64,000 nucleotides of DNA from Enterovibrio coralii (GTDB taxonomy: Bacteria; Pseudomonadota; Gammaproteobacteria; Enterobacterales; Vibrionaceae): contig NZ_LNTY01000058.1 of the NCBI RefSeq assembly GCF_001559595.1, forward strand, positions 62,001 to 126,000. The letters run 5' to 3'. The notes under the pieces were generated by a model. That model was given only the letters and a program-made list of their open reading frames with translations. It had not been told where the DNA came from and searched no databases. Below, piece by piece: positions 31,228 to 41,767 of the stretch. Position 1 is the stretch's first letter. Each line of letters begins with the position of its first letter. Position numbers and translations under genes: made by a program.

Positions 31228-31703
31228 TGGAAGATATCAATCTGACGCCACGTCGCCCGTACTTGTTGCGGGCGTTTTACGACTGGCTATTAGATAACGA
31301 TCTGACGCCACATTTGGTGGTTGATGCAACCTTGCCGTATGTGAACGTGCCGTTCGAGTATGTTCAAGATGGTCAGATTGTGCTGAACATTGCACCTCGT
31401 GCAGTGGGTAACCTTGAATTGGCGAACGATGAAGTGCGTTTCAATGCGCGCTTCGGTGGTCGTCCAATGACGGTAACCGTTCCTTTGTACGCCGTCGTTG
31501 CGATTTATGCACGCGAAAATGGTGCAGGCACCATGTTCGAGTCAGAGCCAGCGTATGAAGCCGAGCTTGAGCGCATCGAAGAAAGCGATGACGTTACTGA
31601 GCCTGTGTTAGACACAGTGGAAGAAACCATCGAGACTGAGGAAACACCGGAAGAAACGCCGGCGAGACCAAAAGGTCGTCCGACACTGACTGTCGTGAAA
31701 TAA
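31227..31703 (+). CDS. sspB: ClpXP adaptor SspB
   Basis: 158 residues: substrate-binding domain (TPRRPYLLRAFYDWLLDNDLTPH...) then an acidic linker rich in E/T, and a short C-terminal ClpX-docking tail RPTLTVVK. It delivers ssrA-tagged proteins to ClpXP. It is translationally coupled to sspA. Confidence 0.95.
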   Translation: MEDINLTPRRPYLLRAFYDWLLDNDLTPHLVVDATLPYVNVPFEYVQDGQIVLNIAPRAVGNLELANDEVRFNARFGGRPMTVTVPLYAVVAIYARENGAGTMFESEPAYEAELERIEESDDVTEPVLDTVEETIETEETPEETPARPKGRPTLTVVK

Positions 31704-31734
31704 AAAAAGCAGCCGATAGGCTGCTTTTTTGTTT
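31703..31734. terminator. Bidirectional terminator between sspB and dolP
   Basis: AAAAAAAGCAGCC-GATA-GGCTGCTTTTTT, just after the sspB stop and downstream of convergent dolP. Confidence 0.9.
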
Positions 31735-31780
31735 TTATCCCATCCCACAAGGTTAAGTCGCAAGACGGCGCGTTCCTATG

Positions 31781-32332
31781 TTACTGCGCAGGTTGTTGCT
31801 GCGGCTCATAATATTGGAAGCCTTTGATCACTTGCTTCACGCCGCTGATGTTTCTGGCGATTTCGGTCGCTTCATTGGCTTGTTCATACGTCACGTAACC
31901 CAGCAAAAACACTTCACTGTCTTCAGTAATGACTTTGATGTTGACGTTGTTGAGCTTTTTACTGCCAATCAGTGCAGATTTCACTTTGGTGGTGAGCCAG
32001 GTGTCTTTGCTGACATCGCCAAGGGAAAGTGGCGGCTTAATGCGGATCTGATCATAAATGGTCTCTATACCATTTATCTCACGCACCTTTTGCACCAAAG
32101 AGCTCCTCAGAGCCTCTGTTTTGGCTTGTCCAATGAGCAACATCTTACCGTCATAGGAAACCGCATTAACGCGCGTATCGCCGCGATAAGGTGGCTTATT
32201 GACGATGCCTGCCACTTCCATCGCAAGATGGGTGTCGCTGAGCTCAGTTTTTGCCGATCGGGTATCCTGTTCGTAGATGGTTGAACAAGCACTCAAACCC
32301 AATACTGCTGCTAGAATAAGTGCTTTTTTCAT
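31781..32332 (-). CDS. dolP: Outer membrane lipoprotein DolP (YraP), two BON domains
   Basis: 183 residues with a lipoprotein signal ending LSAC (Cys16). BON domain 1 spans about 45-115 (RVNAVSYDGKMLLIGQAKT) and BON domain 2 about 120-180 (NIKVITEDSEVFLLGYVTYEQA). DolP is needed for outer membrane integrity and supports BAM function in E. coli. It is last gene of lpoA-yraN-diaA-dolP. Confidence 0.93.
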   Translation of the reverse strand: MKKALILAAVLGLSACSTIYEQDTRSAKTELSDTHLAMEVAGIVNKPPYRGDTRVNAVSYDGKMLLIGQAKTEALRSSLVQKVREINGIETIYDQIRIKPPLSLGDVSKDTWLTTKVKSALIGSKKLNNVNIKVITEDSEVFLLGYVTYEQANEATEIARNISGVKQVIKGFQYYEPQQQPAQ

Positions 32333-32335
32333 ACG

Positions 32336-32929
<594 letters not shown>

Positions 32930-33298
32930 TTACCCTTCAATAAATATATTTTTAATCCAGTTTACCGACTTTACATCGCCTTCAAAAGCCACGACATCAA
33001 AACGGAACTCGGTTTGTGTTGCTGAAAGTCCCTGTTTTGAAAGCCACAGATAGGCAGACTTCAGCATTTTTTGTTGTTTCTGGGGAGTGACGGAAAGGGC
33101 TGCACCACCAAAATGGAGGCTTTTGCGATACTTTACTTCGACGAAAACCAAACAGTTCCCGTCGCGCATAACAAGGTCTAACTCGCCCAGTGTAAAGCGC
33201 ACATTTTTTTCAATAAAAGACAAACCCTGCCGCTTGAGATAGCGGCAGGCTTGTTGTTCATAATGATCGCCAGATTGTTTCTTACTTAACTGAAACAA
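32930..33298 (-). CDS. yraN: YraN family endonuclease-like protein (UPF0102)
   Basis: 122 residues with the nuclease-like motif GELDLVMRD...LVFVEVKYR (D, ExK type). Function is unproven; the fold resembles Holliday-junction resolvases and restriction nucleases. It overlaps the lpoA 3' end by 17 bases, a conserved pairing. Confidence 0.88.
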   Translation of the reverse strand: MFQLSKKQSGDHYEQQACRYLKRQGLSFIEKNVRFTLGELDLVMRDGNCLVFVEVKYRKSLHFGGAALSVTPQKQQKMLKSAYLWLSKQGLSATQTEFRFDVVAFEGDVKSVNWIKNIFIEG

Positions 33299-35117
33299 TC
33301 CCCTGATCTCCGAATTTTGCCCAAGACACGGTGCGGTTCACTGTGCAGTAGTCGCCCAGTGTCAATTCGCCGGACTGGCCTTCGAAGCGGTACTCTGGCA
33401 AGACTTGCATCTGTGGCAGGGCTTCAATCAATGAGTAAGCATCCATACCTAAGGCATACAGGCGAGTCATACCGTTGTCGAGCTCTGGCCATAGCTGGTG
33501 GAATCGCGCAGACGCTGGGTGGTTTGGCTCAACCAACAACGGTACGTCGCTAAACTCAATACCGCGAAGTTCGCCGATTTCACCAACACCTTTCACGCGG
33601 TTGTTGCTGCGTGAGCTCGCATAGAGCTTCGGTGGCTGTACATCCGGGTTAATGGCTACTTCGATAAATGGCTTAAGCAGTGTCAGTTCACCTGCGTTGG
33701 CAACCAGGTACACCGCATCCACATCGCGGCGACTGCGTTGCTCTGCTTCCAAGTCCAGACCAGTCAGTTGCTTCATCTGCTGAATACGCGCCTGGCTCTC
33801 TGTCAAACCAAACACGCGTTGAACGGTTTTTTGCATCGCCGCGCGGTTTTTGAAGAACTCGACTTCAGCCGGCTCGCCGTTCAGTGCTTCCCACTGCTCA
33901 GAGAAGGCCTCGCTTACACGTTTACCAAACCCGTTGTTTGGCGCAATGACCAACGGGTACTTCTGACCGTTTTGGGTAATGTGAATCGCAGCTTGCTGCG
34001 CTTCTTGCTCTGGGGAGAGCGTAAAGAAACACGCGTTGGCTTCTGCGTGGTCTTCTTTCGGTATGTTCAGAGCCAGCGTTGGCAAGCTGTGCTGGCTGTC
34101 TCGCAAGAACGCTTCAACTTTGTCTTTTTGCAGTGGACCAATCACGAACTGAATGCCGTCAGCTTGCATCTGAGCAACGATGTCAGCCATTGAAGTAGCA
34201 TTGGTGTCGTAGAATTTCACCGCAGGGGCTTTCTCGCCAGACGCATCATCCAGCAATCCTTGGACAAAGCCGTTACGGATGGCTTCGCCTTGCGCTGCAA
34301 ACTTGTCACTAAGTGGTAGCAACACGCCAATACGCTCTGGACGAAGGATTTCCATCGCCTGCAGGGTGGCTAGATCATCGGGCAAGTATTGGTTTGCAGG
34401 ATGCTGAGGATTCGCAGCCAACCACTCATTGAGGGCTTCTTGCTGACGGGCAGGATGACCTGCGTAACGGCGAAGCTGTGTGACCAAGTCAATCCAACCG
34501 TTCAAGATTTCATTGCCTGCACGGGACAAGGCGTTCAAATCGGGTTGAGGCATTTGGATTAAGCTCTTCCAAACCTTTTCCCAGTTCTTTTGCTTGTCGT
34601 AGGTATCGCTCAGGTAAGGCGATGCCTCTGCCCATGCAAACACAGCACCCGGCTGGTTACCCAGTTTCTTGTAGAAATTACCTATCAACTGGTAGTAACG
34701 CTGATACTGGATGGCAGGAAGTCGCCAGTCTTGTTGAAAGTTCAGGCTGTCCAATGCGGCTTGTGTTTTGCCTTTTTTATCAAGCAAAAGCGCGCGGTTT
34801 AGTAGCCACTCTGACAGTTGAAGCTGGGTGAGCAGCATTTTTGCCAGTCGGCTCACCAACACGTCAGCCTGCGCAAATTGATTTTCTTCAATCAAGGCTT
34901 TGAGTGCGAGCAAATACCAGTCTGCATTTTCTTCGTCCGTCGACGTTTCTGCCTGAAGCAGGTAGAAGGTTGATGACTCGCGAGCCGGGGCAGTAATGTC
35001 ATATTGAGGACCTTGCTCCACAGGCGGCGTCGTCTGACATGCAGAAAGCACCAAAGCCAGCGCGATTGGTGGGAGAAGTCGTGATACACTTTTGCACTTA
35101 TGGGTTATTTTACGCAT
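33282..35117 (-). CDS. lpoA: Penicillin-binding protein activator lipoprotein LpoA
   Basis: 611 residues from ATG 35117 (MRKITHKCKS); the ATG at 35123 leaves no room for the AGAAG ribosome site. Lipobox LSAC with Cys27, an N-terminal TPR-like region and a C-terminal periplasmic-binding-like domain (RIGVLLPLSDKFAAQGEAIRNGF). LpoA stimulates PBP1a from the outer membrane. It is divergent from rsmI. Confidence 0.94.
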   Translation of the reverse strand: MRKITHKCKSVSRLLPPIALALVLSACQTTPPVEQGPQYDITAPARESSTFYLLQAETSTDEENADWYLLALKALIEENQFAQADVLVSRLAKMLLTQLQLSEWLLNRALLLDKKGKTQAALDSLNFQQDWRLPAIQYQRYYQLIGNFYKKLGNQPGAVFAWAEASPYLSDTYDKQKNWEKVWKSLIQMPQPDLNALSRAGNEILNGWIDLVTQLRRYAGHPARQQEALNEWLAANPQHPANQYLPDDLATLQAMEILRPERIGVLLPLSDKFAAQGEAIRNGFVQGLLDDASGEKAPAVKFYDTNATSMADIVAQMQADGIQFVIGPLQKDKVEAFLRDSQHSLPTLALNIPKEDHAEANACFFTLSPEQEAQQAAIHITQNGQKYPLVIAPNNGFGKRVSEAFSEQWEALNGEPAEVEFFKNRAAMQKTVQRVFGLTESQARIQQMKQLTGLDLEAEQRSRRDVDAVYLVANAGELTLLKPFIEVAINPDVQPPKLYASSRSNNRVKGVGEIGELRGIEFSDVPLLVEPNHPASARFHQLWPELDNGMTRLYALGMDAYSLIEALPQMQVLPEYRFEGQSGELTLGDYCTVNRTVSWAKFGDQGIVSVK

Positions 35118-35178
35118 GAACATCTTCTGTCCGTAACTTGTTGCCCTCTATATTAATCGCCGAAGGGTTGTGAAACAA

Positions 35179-36042
35179 ATGACTGATGAAACTTCAACCA
35201 TGGTTGACGTCTCAACTTTATATATCGTACCGACACCGATCGGAAACCTTGGTGATATCACTCAGCGTGCACTAGAGATATTGCAGCAGGTTGACATCAT
35301 CGCTGCCGAGGATACCCGCCACACTGGTAAACTGTTGTCCCATTTTGGAATCACGACCCGAACTTTTGCTCTGCATGACCACAATGAACAACAAAAAGCG
35401 GATGTGTTGATTGAAAAATTGGTCAATGGCCAGAACATCGCTTTGGTCTCTGATGCCGGCACGCCGTTGATATCAGATCCAGGATACCATCTGGTGACGC
35501 GCTGTCGTCAGGCGGGTGTTAAAGTTGTCCCGCTTCCTGGTCCGTGTGCGGTAATTACCGCACTTAGCGCGTCTGGCTTACCTTCAGACCGTTTTAGCTT
35601 CGAAGGGTTCCTTCCGCCAAAGAGCAAAGGGCGTCGTGACAAATTCATGGAAATCGCCAGCGATCCACGCACCATGATTTTCTATGAGTCACCGCACCGC
35701 ATCATGGATACCTTGGAAGACATGCTGGCCGTGCTGGGCGAAGAACGCCAAGTGGTGTTGGCTCGCGAACTGACCAAAACCTATGAAAGCATTCATGGTG
35801 CACCATTGGGTGAGCTGATCCCGTGGTTGAATGAAGACAGTAATCGCGTTCGCGGTGAAATGGTTTTGCTTGTTGCGGGTCATCGCGCTGAGAAGAACGA
35901 CCTACCACCAGAGGCAACCAAAGCGGTTGCGCTGCTCGCTAAAGAGTTGCCGTTGAAAAAAGCAGCAGCGATTGCTGCAGAATTGTACGGCGTGAAGAAA
36001 AATGCGCTGTATAAATGGGGCTTAGAGAGTTTAGAGCAATAA
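35179..36042 (+). CDS. rsmI: 16S rRNA 2'-O-methyltransferase RsmI
   Basis: Methylates C1402 of 16S rRNA at the ribose. Motifs [40 protein letters not shown] and [21 protein letters not shown] are typical. ATG 35179 and GTG 35170 are both possible; AAGGG at 35163-35167 fits the ATG better. The longer form is 290 residues. Confidence 0.95.
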   Translation: MTDETSTMVDVSTLYIVPTPIGNLGDITQRALEILQQVDIIAAEDTRHTGKLLSHFGITTRTFALHDHNEQQKADVLIEKLVNGQNIALVSDAGTPLISDPGYHLVTRCRQAGVKVVPLPGPCAVITALSASGLPSDRFSFEGFLPPKSKGRRDKFMEIASDPRTMIFYESPHRIMDTLEDMLAVLGEERQVVLARELTKTYESIHGAPLGELIPWLNEDSNRVRGEMVLLVAGHRAEKNDLPPEATKAVALLAKELPLKKAAAIAAELYGVKKNALYKWGLESLEQ

Positions 36043-36081
36043 CTTCTCGAGTTTGCGCTGGATCCTGTGCGGCGAGTTCTA

Positions 36082-36094
36082 TATAATCCGCCGC
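36082..36094 (+). promoter_or_regulatory. rnpB promoter -10 with GC-rich discriminator
   Basis: TATAAT at 36082-36087 followed by CCGCCGCC before the mature 5' end near 36097. The GC-rich discriminator is typical of stable-RNA promoters under stringent control. No strong -35 is seen at 17 bases. Confidence 0.6.
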
Positions 36095-36096
36095 CT

Positions 36097-36472
<376 letters not shown>

Positions 36473-36482
36473 AAACACCTTA

Positions 36483-36520
36483 AAGAAGGCGAGCATTTTG
36501 CTCGCCTTCTTTATTTTGGG
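36483..36520 (+). terminator. Terminator of rnpB
   Basis: AAGAAGGCGAGC / GCTCGCCTTCTT stem with loop ATTTT, followed by TTATTTT, directly downstream of rnpB. Confidence 0.85.
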
Positions 36521-36704
36521 TATCCCACAACGACTTTTTCTGTCATTCATTCCGACTTTTCTAAGCCGTTTTTGGGGCATACCCCGCGTCTTCCCGATAA
36601 AGGATGATGTCTGGTTAAAAAAACAGCGCCGATAATTGGCGGGCAAGCCTTTGATCTAGAATGCTGTTCACAAAATCGTGAGCAATATCATCCCTTTGCC
36701 CTGC

Positions 36705-36734
36705 TTGACTTTCTTTTTGCCTGCTACGTACACT
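36705..36734 (+). promoter_or_regulatory. Predicted dcw cluster promoter (Pmra)
   Basis: TTGACT at 36705-36710, 18-base spacer, TACACT at 36729-36734, predicting a start near 36741. It lies about 60 bp upstream of mraZ, where the main promoter of the cluster is expected. The segment 36521-36704 holds no gene. Confidence 0.7.
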
Positions 36735-36740
36735 TCTAAG

Positions 36741-36793
36741 TGGGAAATAGTGGAAGAAAGTGGTTAATTTTGGGATAAAAGGGAAATCAGTGG
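36741..36793 (+). promoter_or_regulatory. MraZ operator: phased TGG repeats
   Basis: TGG occurs at 36741, 36751, 36761, 36771 and 36791, and an AGGG unit stands in the remaining slot at 36780: six units with a 10-bp period. E. coli MraZ binds three TGGGN repeats with 5-base spacers upstream of its own gene, so this is a likely autoregulatory site. It begins at the predicted transcription start. Confidence 0.75.
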
Positions 36794-36794
36794 C

Positions 36795-37253
36795 ATGTTG
36801 AGGGGCGTCAGCGCAATCTCGCTCGACACGAAAGGTCGGGTGGCATTACCGAAGCGATATCGAGAAGAACTCGATGCGCTCTGTGATGGCGTGTTTGTAT
36901 GCACCATTGATCATCAGTTACCATGCCTGCTTGTTTATCCATTGCCCGAATGGGAGCGCATTGAAGCCAAACTTTCCCGCTTATCTAGCCTCAACCCGGC
37001 AGAGCGCAGATTGCAGCGTTTGCTTTTGGGTCATGCCTTTGAGTGTGAGATGGACGGACAAGGTCGATTATTGATATCCCCAACGCTGCGTGAGTACGCA
37101 GGGTTAGAAGGGAAAGCTATGTTGGTTGGGCAATTGAACAAGTTTGAATTGTGGAACAGCGACAGATGGCAGCAACAAATCGACCAAGATATTCAACTTC
37201 AAGCGGAATCAGCGGAAGCATTGAGCGAGCGGCTCAGTAACTTCTCGCTATAG
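36795..37253 (+). CDS. mraZ: Transcriptional regulator MraZ
   Basis: 152 residues, two tandem AbrB/SpoVT-like domains, each with a DGQGR/DTKGR-type turn ([15 protein letters not shown] and [15 protein letters not shown]). MraZ is a ring-forming repressor of the dcw promoter. It is the first gene of the cluster. Confidence 0.96.
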   Translation: MLRGVSAISLDTKGRVALPKRYREELDALCDGVFVCTIDHQLPCLLVYPLPEWERIEAKLSRLSSLNPAERRLQRLLLGHAFECEMDGQGRLLISPTLREYAGLEGKAMLVGQLNKFELWNSDRWQQQIDQDIQLQAESAEALSERLSNFSL

Positions 37254-37265
37254 GTACCCAAGATT

Positions 37266-38219
37266 ATGTCAGAGCAGTTCTCACACATTTCCGTCCTTCT
37301 CCATGAATCTATCGAAGGCTTAGCCCTTAAACCTGATGGTATTTACGTTGACGGCACCTTTGGCCGTGGCGGTCACTCTCGCGAAATCCTGTCGCGACTG
37401 GGTGAAAATGGTCGTCTTTACAGTATTGACCGTGACCCTCAAGCGATTGCTGAAGCAGCAAAGATCGATGATCCACGATTCAACATCATTCATGGCCCGT
37501 TTTCTGGTGTCCAACAATACATTGAAGAGCGTGGCTTAAGCGGCAAGATTGACGGCGTATTGCTGGATCTTGGTGTGTCTTCTCCGCAGCTTGACGATCC
37601 AGAGCGTGGTTTCAGCTTCATGCGTGACGGTCCGCTGGACATGCGTATGGACCCGACGTCTGGCATTTCCGCTGCGCAATGGCTGCAAGAAGCCGACGCA
37701 GATGACATTGCGTGGGTACTGAAAGAGTTCGGTGAAGAGCGTTTTGCCAAACGCATTGCGCGCGCGATTGTGGCGCACCGCGAAGATGAAACCAAAGAGC
37801 CGCTGACGCGTACGCTGCAGCTGGCAAACCTGATTGCACAAGCGTCGCCTTCACGCGACAAGAAAAAGCACCCTGCAACTCGCTCATTCCAAGCTATTCG
37901 CATCTACATCAACAGTGAGCTGGAAGAGATTGAAACCGCGATGCAAGGCGCGCTTGAAGTGCTGGCACCAGGCGGCCGTTTGTCGATCATCAGTTTCCAC
38001 TCGCTGGAAGATCGTCTGGTGAAGCGTTTTATTCGCAAACAAAGCAAAGGACCGGATGTCCCTCGCGGCGTGCCGTTGACCGAAGATCAAATTCGCGCAC
38101 TGGGCAGCGCAAACATGAAACCTGTGGGTAAGGCATTGAAGCCAACCGACATAGAAGTAACAGACAACACCCGCTCTCGTAGCTCGGTGCTGCGTGTTGC
38201 TGAAAAACTGGGTAACTAA
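37266..38219 (+). CDS. rsmH: 16S rRNA m4C1402 methyltransferase RsmH
   Basis: 317 residues with [15 protein letters not shown] (SAM site), [22 protein letters not shown] (in parts), and [14 protein letters not shown]. It methylates N4 of C1402, the same nucleotide whose ribose is methylated by RsmI encoded 1.2 kb upstream. It overlaps ftsL by one base (TAATG). Confidence 0.97.
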   Translation: MSEQFSHISVLLHESIEGLALKPDGIYVDGTFGRGGHSREILSRLGENGRLYSIDRDPQAIAEAAKIDDPRFNIIHGPFSGVQQYIEERGLSGKIDGVLLDLGVSSPQLDDPERGFSFMRDGPLDMRMDPTSGISAAQWLQEADADDIAWVLKEFGEERFAKRIARAIVAHREDETKEPLTRTLQLANLIAQASPSRDKKKHPATRSFQAIRIYINSELEEIETAMQGALEVLAPGGRLSIISFHSLEDRLVKRFIRKQSKGPDVPRGVPLTEDQIRALGSANMKPVGKALKPTDIEVTDNTRSRSSVLRVAEKLGN

Positions 38220-38530
38220 TGGAACAGACGCCAGGACTGACAAGACAGATTCTGCGGGATTTGACCTCGATAGGTAGAGTCCCTTTGTCCTTATTGGTGC
38301 TGGTGCTGATTTCTGCCCTTGCGGTGGTGTACGTCACCCAACAAACGCGTTCGGTTATTGCCCTGCAAGACAGGCTGCTGATCGAACGCGAGCGCCTCGA
38401 TGTCGAATGGCGCAACCAGATACTGGAAGAACATGCGTTGTCAGAGCATAGCCGCGTCGAAGAGATGGCAAGGCGCGATCAAGATATGATCCGCCCTGAC
38501 AACAACCGTGAAATCATAGTGAGCCAATAG
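38219..38530 (+). CDS. ftsL: Cell division protein FtsL
   Basis: 103 residues: short cytoplasmic N-terminus, one membrane helix (about 22-40) and a periplasmic coiled coil (IALQDRLLIERERLDVEWRNQILEEHAL in parts). It forms the FtsQLB complex that activates FtsWI. Its stop overlaps the ftsI GTG (TAGTG). Confidence 0.93.
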   Translation: MEQTPGLTRQILRDLTSIGRVPLSLLVLVLISALAVVYVTQQTRSVIALQDRLLIERERLDVEWRNQILEEHALSEHSRVEEMARRDQDMIRPDNNREIIVSQ

Positions 38531-40280
38531 TGATTAAGGGTAAAAACAAACCTAAAAATCCCCGGGCAGTAAAACCGGCACCAACGCTGATCAAGTGGCG
38601 CTTTGTGACGGTTTGTATTTGTATCTCCCTCGCCCTTTTTGCGCTCATCGCTCGTGCTGCATTCATCCAAGTCATCGAACCCGACCGCCTTCGTTACGAA
38701 GGCGATTTGCGTTCTGTACGTGTCAAAGCCCTTCCTTCTGCCCGTGGTATGATCTCAGACCGAAACGGTGAACCGCTCGCGGTCAGTGTACCGGTGCAAG
38801 CGGTTTATGTTGACCCTGTGACCGTGTTTAAAAATGGCGGACTGGCTGAGAAAGACCGCTGGTATGCTCTCGCCGATGTGCTGGGTCTTGATCGCGAACA
38901 AATGCTGGCACGCATTGAAAAGAACAAGAACAAACGCTTTATCTATCTGCAGCGCCAAGTTGGCCCTGCCATGTCTGAATACGTGGAAAGCCTCAAGCTG
39001 CCGGGCATTGGCCTCAACGATGAATCTCGTCGTTTCTATCCAACCGGTGAGGTTAGTGCTCACTTAGTCGGTGTGACGGGGATTGATGGTCGCGGCCTTG
39101 AAGGGATTGAACGTGGTTACGATGGTTGGCTAAGTGGCGAGCCAGGACGCCGAACGGTGCGCAAAGACCGTTATGGCCGCGTGGTTGAAAACATCTCCCT
39201 TGAAGCGAAGGAAGAAGGCAAACCACTGCAGCTCAGTATTGACCAGCGTCTTCAGGCCATTTCTTACCGTGCAATCAAACAGGCAGTCGCCGATTATCGT
39301 GCGACGTCAGGGTCGCTGGTGATGGTCGATGTCCGTACCGGTGAGGTGCTTGCCATGGTCAATGCACCGTCTTACAACCCGAACAATCGTGCCGACCTCA
39401 AAAGCTTTAAGATGCGTAACCGTGCTATCACGGACGTGTTTGAGCCGGGTTCAACCATCAAACCTCTGGTGGTGTTGGCGGCTCTCGAAAATGGCGTGGC
39501 CGATGAGCACACCATTATCGATACCGGCAACGGCATTATGTCCATCGGCGGTGCGCGCGTGCGTGACGTATCTAAAGTCGGCAAGGCCGATCTTCGTAAA
39601 ATTCTCAAAAAGTCGAGCAACATTGGCGTGAGTAAGTTGTCTCTTGCTATGCCAGTGGAAGCATTGCTTGGCCTTTACAGCAGCTTCGGTATCGGCGATG
39701 CGACCGGCGTTAACCTCATTGGTGAGTCGTTTGGTCTGTATCCTAACCGACGCCGTTGGTCTGATTTTGAACGCGCAACGCTAGCGTTTGGTTATGGTCT
39801 TTCTATTACCCCTGCGCAGTTAGTACGTGCTTACGCCACGCTTGGCAGTATGGGCGTGAACAGACCACTGTCGATTTTGAAGACCGAAGCCATTGTGCCG
39901 GGTAAACAAGTCGCGTCGCGTGAAAACACCCGCAAAGTACTCGACATGCTTGAGTCGGTAACTGAAAAAGGCGGCAGTGCTCACCGTGCGGCCGTTCCGG
40001 GTTATCGCGTCGGCGCGAAAACCGGTACCGCAAAAGTGGCGGTCGCGGGTGGCTATGGTGATGAATACATAGGTTATACCGCAGGTATTGCACCAATCAG
40101 CGACCCTCGCTTGGCTCTGGTGGTGGTGATTAACGAACCGCAAGGCGACAAGTACTATGGCGGCCAAGTTGCGGCCCTGTGTTTGCGGAAGTGATGAAAA
40201 GCGCGCTACAGATTTTGAATATTGCACCGGATGCGGAGCAGTCCCAGTTACAACTTGCTAAAACGAACAGGCAGAACTGA
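38530..40280 (+). CDS. ftsI: Septal peptidoglycan transpeptidase FtsI (PBP3), one frameshift
   Basis: GTG start at 38530 coupled to ftsL. One membrane helix (about 25-45), a PBP dimer domain, and a transpeptidase domain with active-site Ser308 in STIK, SSN in KKSSNIGVS and KTGT in AKTGTAKV. Near 40177 one C is missing: VAA-PVFAEVMKSALQILNIAPD follows when it is added, ending at TGA 40278-40280, which overlaps the murE ATG. Corrected length is 583 residues. Target of septation-specific beta-lactams. Confidence 0.95.
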
Positions 40281-41767
40281 TGCCGATAACAAGTCTAAAA
40301 AACCTTTTGGCACCCTGGTACGAACTGGAACAGGATGTCGTTATCTCAGGATTGACGCTGGATAATCGCCAACTTCAGTCAGGGGATGTTTTTGTGGCCG
40401 TTCAGGGCCATGCATTGGATGCGCGAAAATTTATTCCTGCTGCCATTGAAGCAGGTGCTGTTGCGGTTATTGCTGATGATGGCGATACCCAAGGTCAGTT
40501 TGATATTGAAATGCGCGGCAATGTGCCTGTCATTTCTTTCCCGCACTTAAAATCCACCTTGTCCGAGCTTTCTGCGCGCTACTATCAATTGCCAAGTCAG
40601 GCGATGACAGTGATTGGCGTGACAGGCACCAATGGTAAAACGACCATTAGCCAGTTGGTGGCGCAGTGGATTGATTTGTTGGGCGGTAAGGCGGCGGTCA
40701 TGGGCACAACCGGCAACGGTTTTCTTTCTGCCCTAGAGCCTGCACCTAACACCACAGGCAGTGCGTTAGACATCCAAGCGCAACTGGCGCGTTTTCATTC
40801 AGAAGATGCCACGCATGTGGCGATGGAAGTCTCTTCCCACGGTTTAGTTCAAGATCGCGTGAAAGCGGTTGCTTTCGATGCGGCAATTTTCACTAATCTC
40901 AGCCGTGATCATTTGGATTATCACGGCACCATGGAAGCGTACGCAGAAGCGAAACTGCGTTTGTTTACCCATTACGGCACGTCGGTGTCGGTGATCAACG
41001 CGGACGACTCTGTCGGCGCAGAATGGCTTCGCAGCATGCCAGAAGCCATCGCTGTTTCTATGACGGAATCTGGCGTAGCGTTTCACCCGGGTCGCAAGCT
41101 ATGGCTGACCAAGGTGGAGTATGCAACCAGCGGTGTGAGCATTTCCTTTGATTCAAGCTGGGGCGCGTCGAGTTTCACGGCTCCGCTAGTGGGAGAGTTC
41201 AACGTAATGAACCTCTTACTCAGCCTGACAACCCTGCTTGGCCTTGGCTACGAAAAAACAGCCTTGATGGCAACTGCCTCTCAGCTTCAAGCCGTGATTG
41301 GCCGCATGGAAGTTTTTCATCATCCTGACAAACCTATGATGGTTGTGGATTATGCTCACACCCCCGATGCGCTGGAAAAGGCCCTGCTGGCTTTGCGTCG
41401 TCATTGTGAGTCCAAGCTCTGGTGTATTTTCGGCTGCGGCGGTGACCGTGATACTGGCAAACGCCCGATGATGGCGGAAATTGCAGAAAATCTCGCAGAC
41501 CAAGCCATTTTGACCGATGATAACCCTCGCTCTGAATCTCCACAGCTTATCGTTGAAGACATGCTGAAAGGGATGTCTAACCCAGATGACGCCATTGTTC
41601 TTCATGACCGCGCTGAAGCCTGTCGCTATGCCTTTGAAAATGCATCGAAAGACGATGTGATCTTGGTTGCAGGTAAGGGGCATGAAGACTATCAGGTTCT
41701 TGCTTCTGGGACGATCCACTATTCAGATCGTGAAACCGTACAAGCACTGCTGGAGGGAGACGTATGA
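40280..41767 (+). CDS. murE: UDP-MurNAc-tripeptide synthetase MurE (meso-DAP adding)
   Basis: 495 residues. ATP site GVTGTNGKTT at about 114-122. DDNPRSE near residue 415 is the motif selecting meso-diaminopimelate, as expected for a Gram-negative. It also has the carbamoylated-lysine region and GKGHEDYQ. It ends in ATGA overlap with murF. Confidence 0.97.
   Translation: MPITSLKNLLAPWYELEQDVVISGLTLDNRQLQSGDVFVAVQGHALDARKFIPAAIEAGAVAVIADDGDTQGQFDIEMRGNVPVISFPHLKSTLSELSARYYQLPSQAMTVIGVTGTNGKTTISQLVAQWIDLLGGKAAVMGTTGNGFLSALEPAPNTTGSALDIQAQLARFHSEDATHVAMEVSSHGLVQDRVKAVAFDAAIFTNLSRDHLDYHGTMEAYAEAKLRLFTHYGTSVSVINADDSVGAEWLRSMPEAIAVSMTESGVAFHPGRKLWLTKVEYATSGVSISFDSSWGASSFTAPLVGEFNVMNLLLSLTTLLGLGYEKTALMATASQLQAVIGRMEVFHHPDKPMMVVDYAHTPDALEKALLALRRHCESKLWCIFGCGGDRDTGKRPMMAEIAENLADQAILTDDNPRSESPQLIVEDMLKGMSNPDDAIVLHDRAEACRYAFENASKDDVILVAGKGHEDYQVLASGTIHYSDRETVQALLEGDV

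Noticed and set aside
36513-36704. Small ORFs downstream of rnpB
   Set aside because: They cross the rnpB terminator or run antisense into rnpB; no coding signal.
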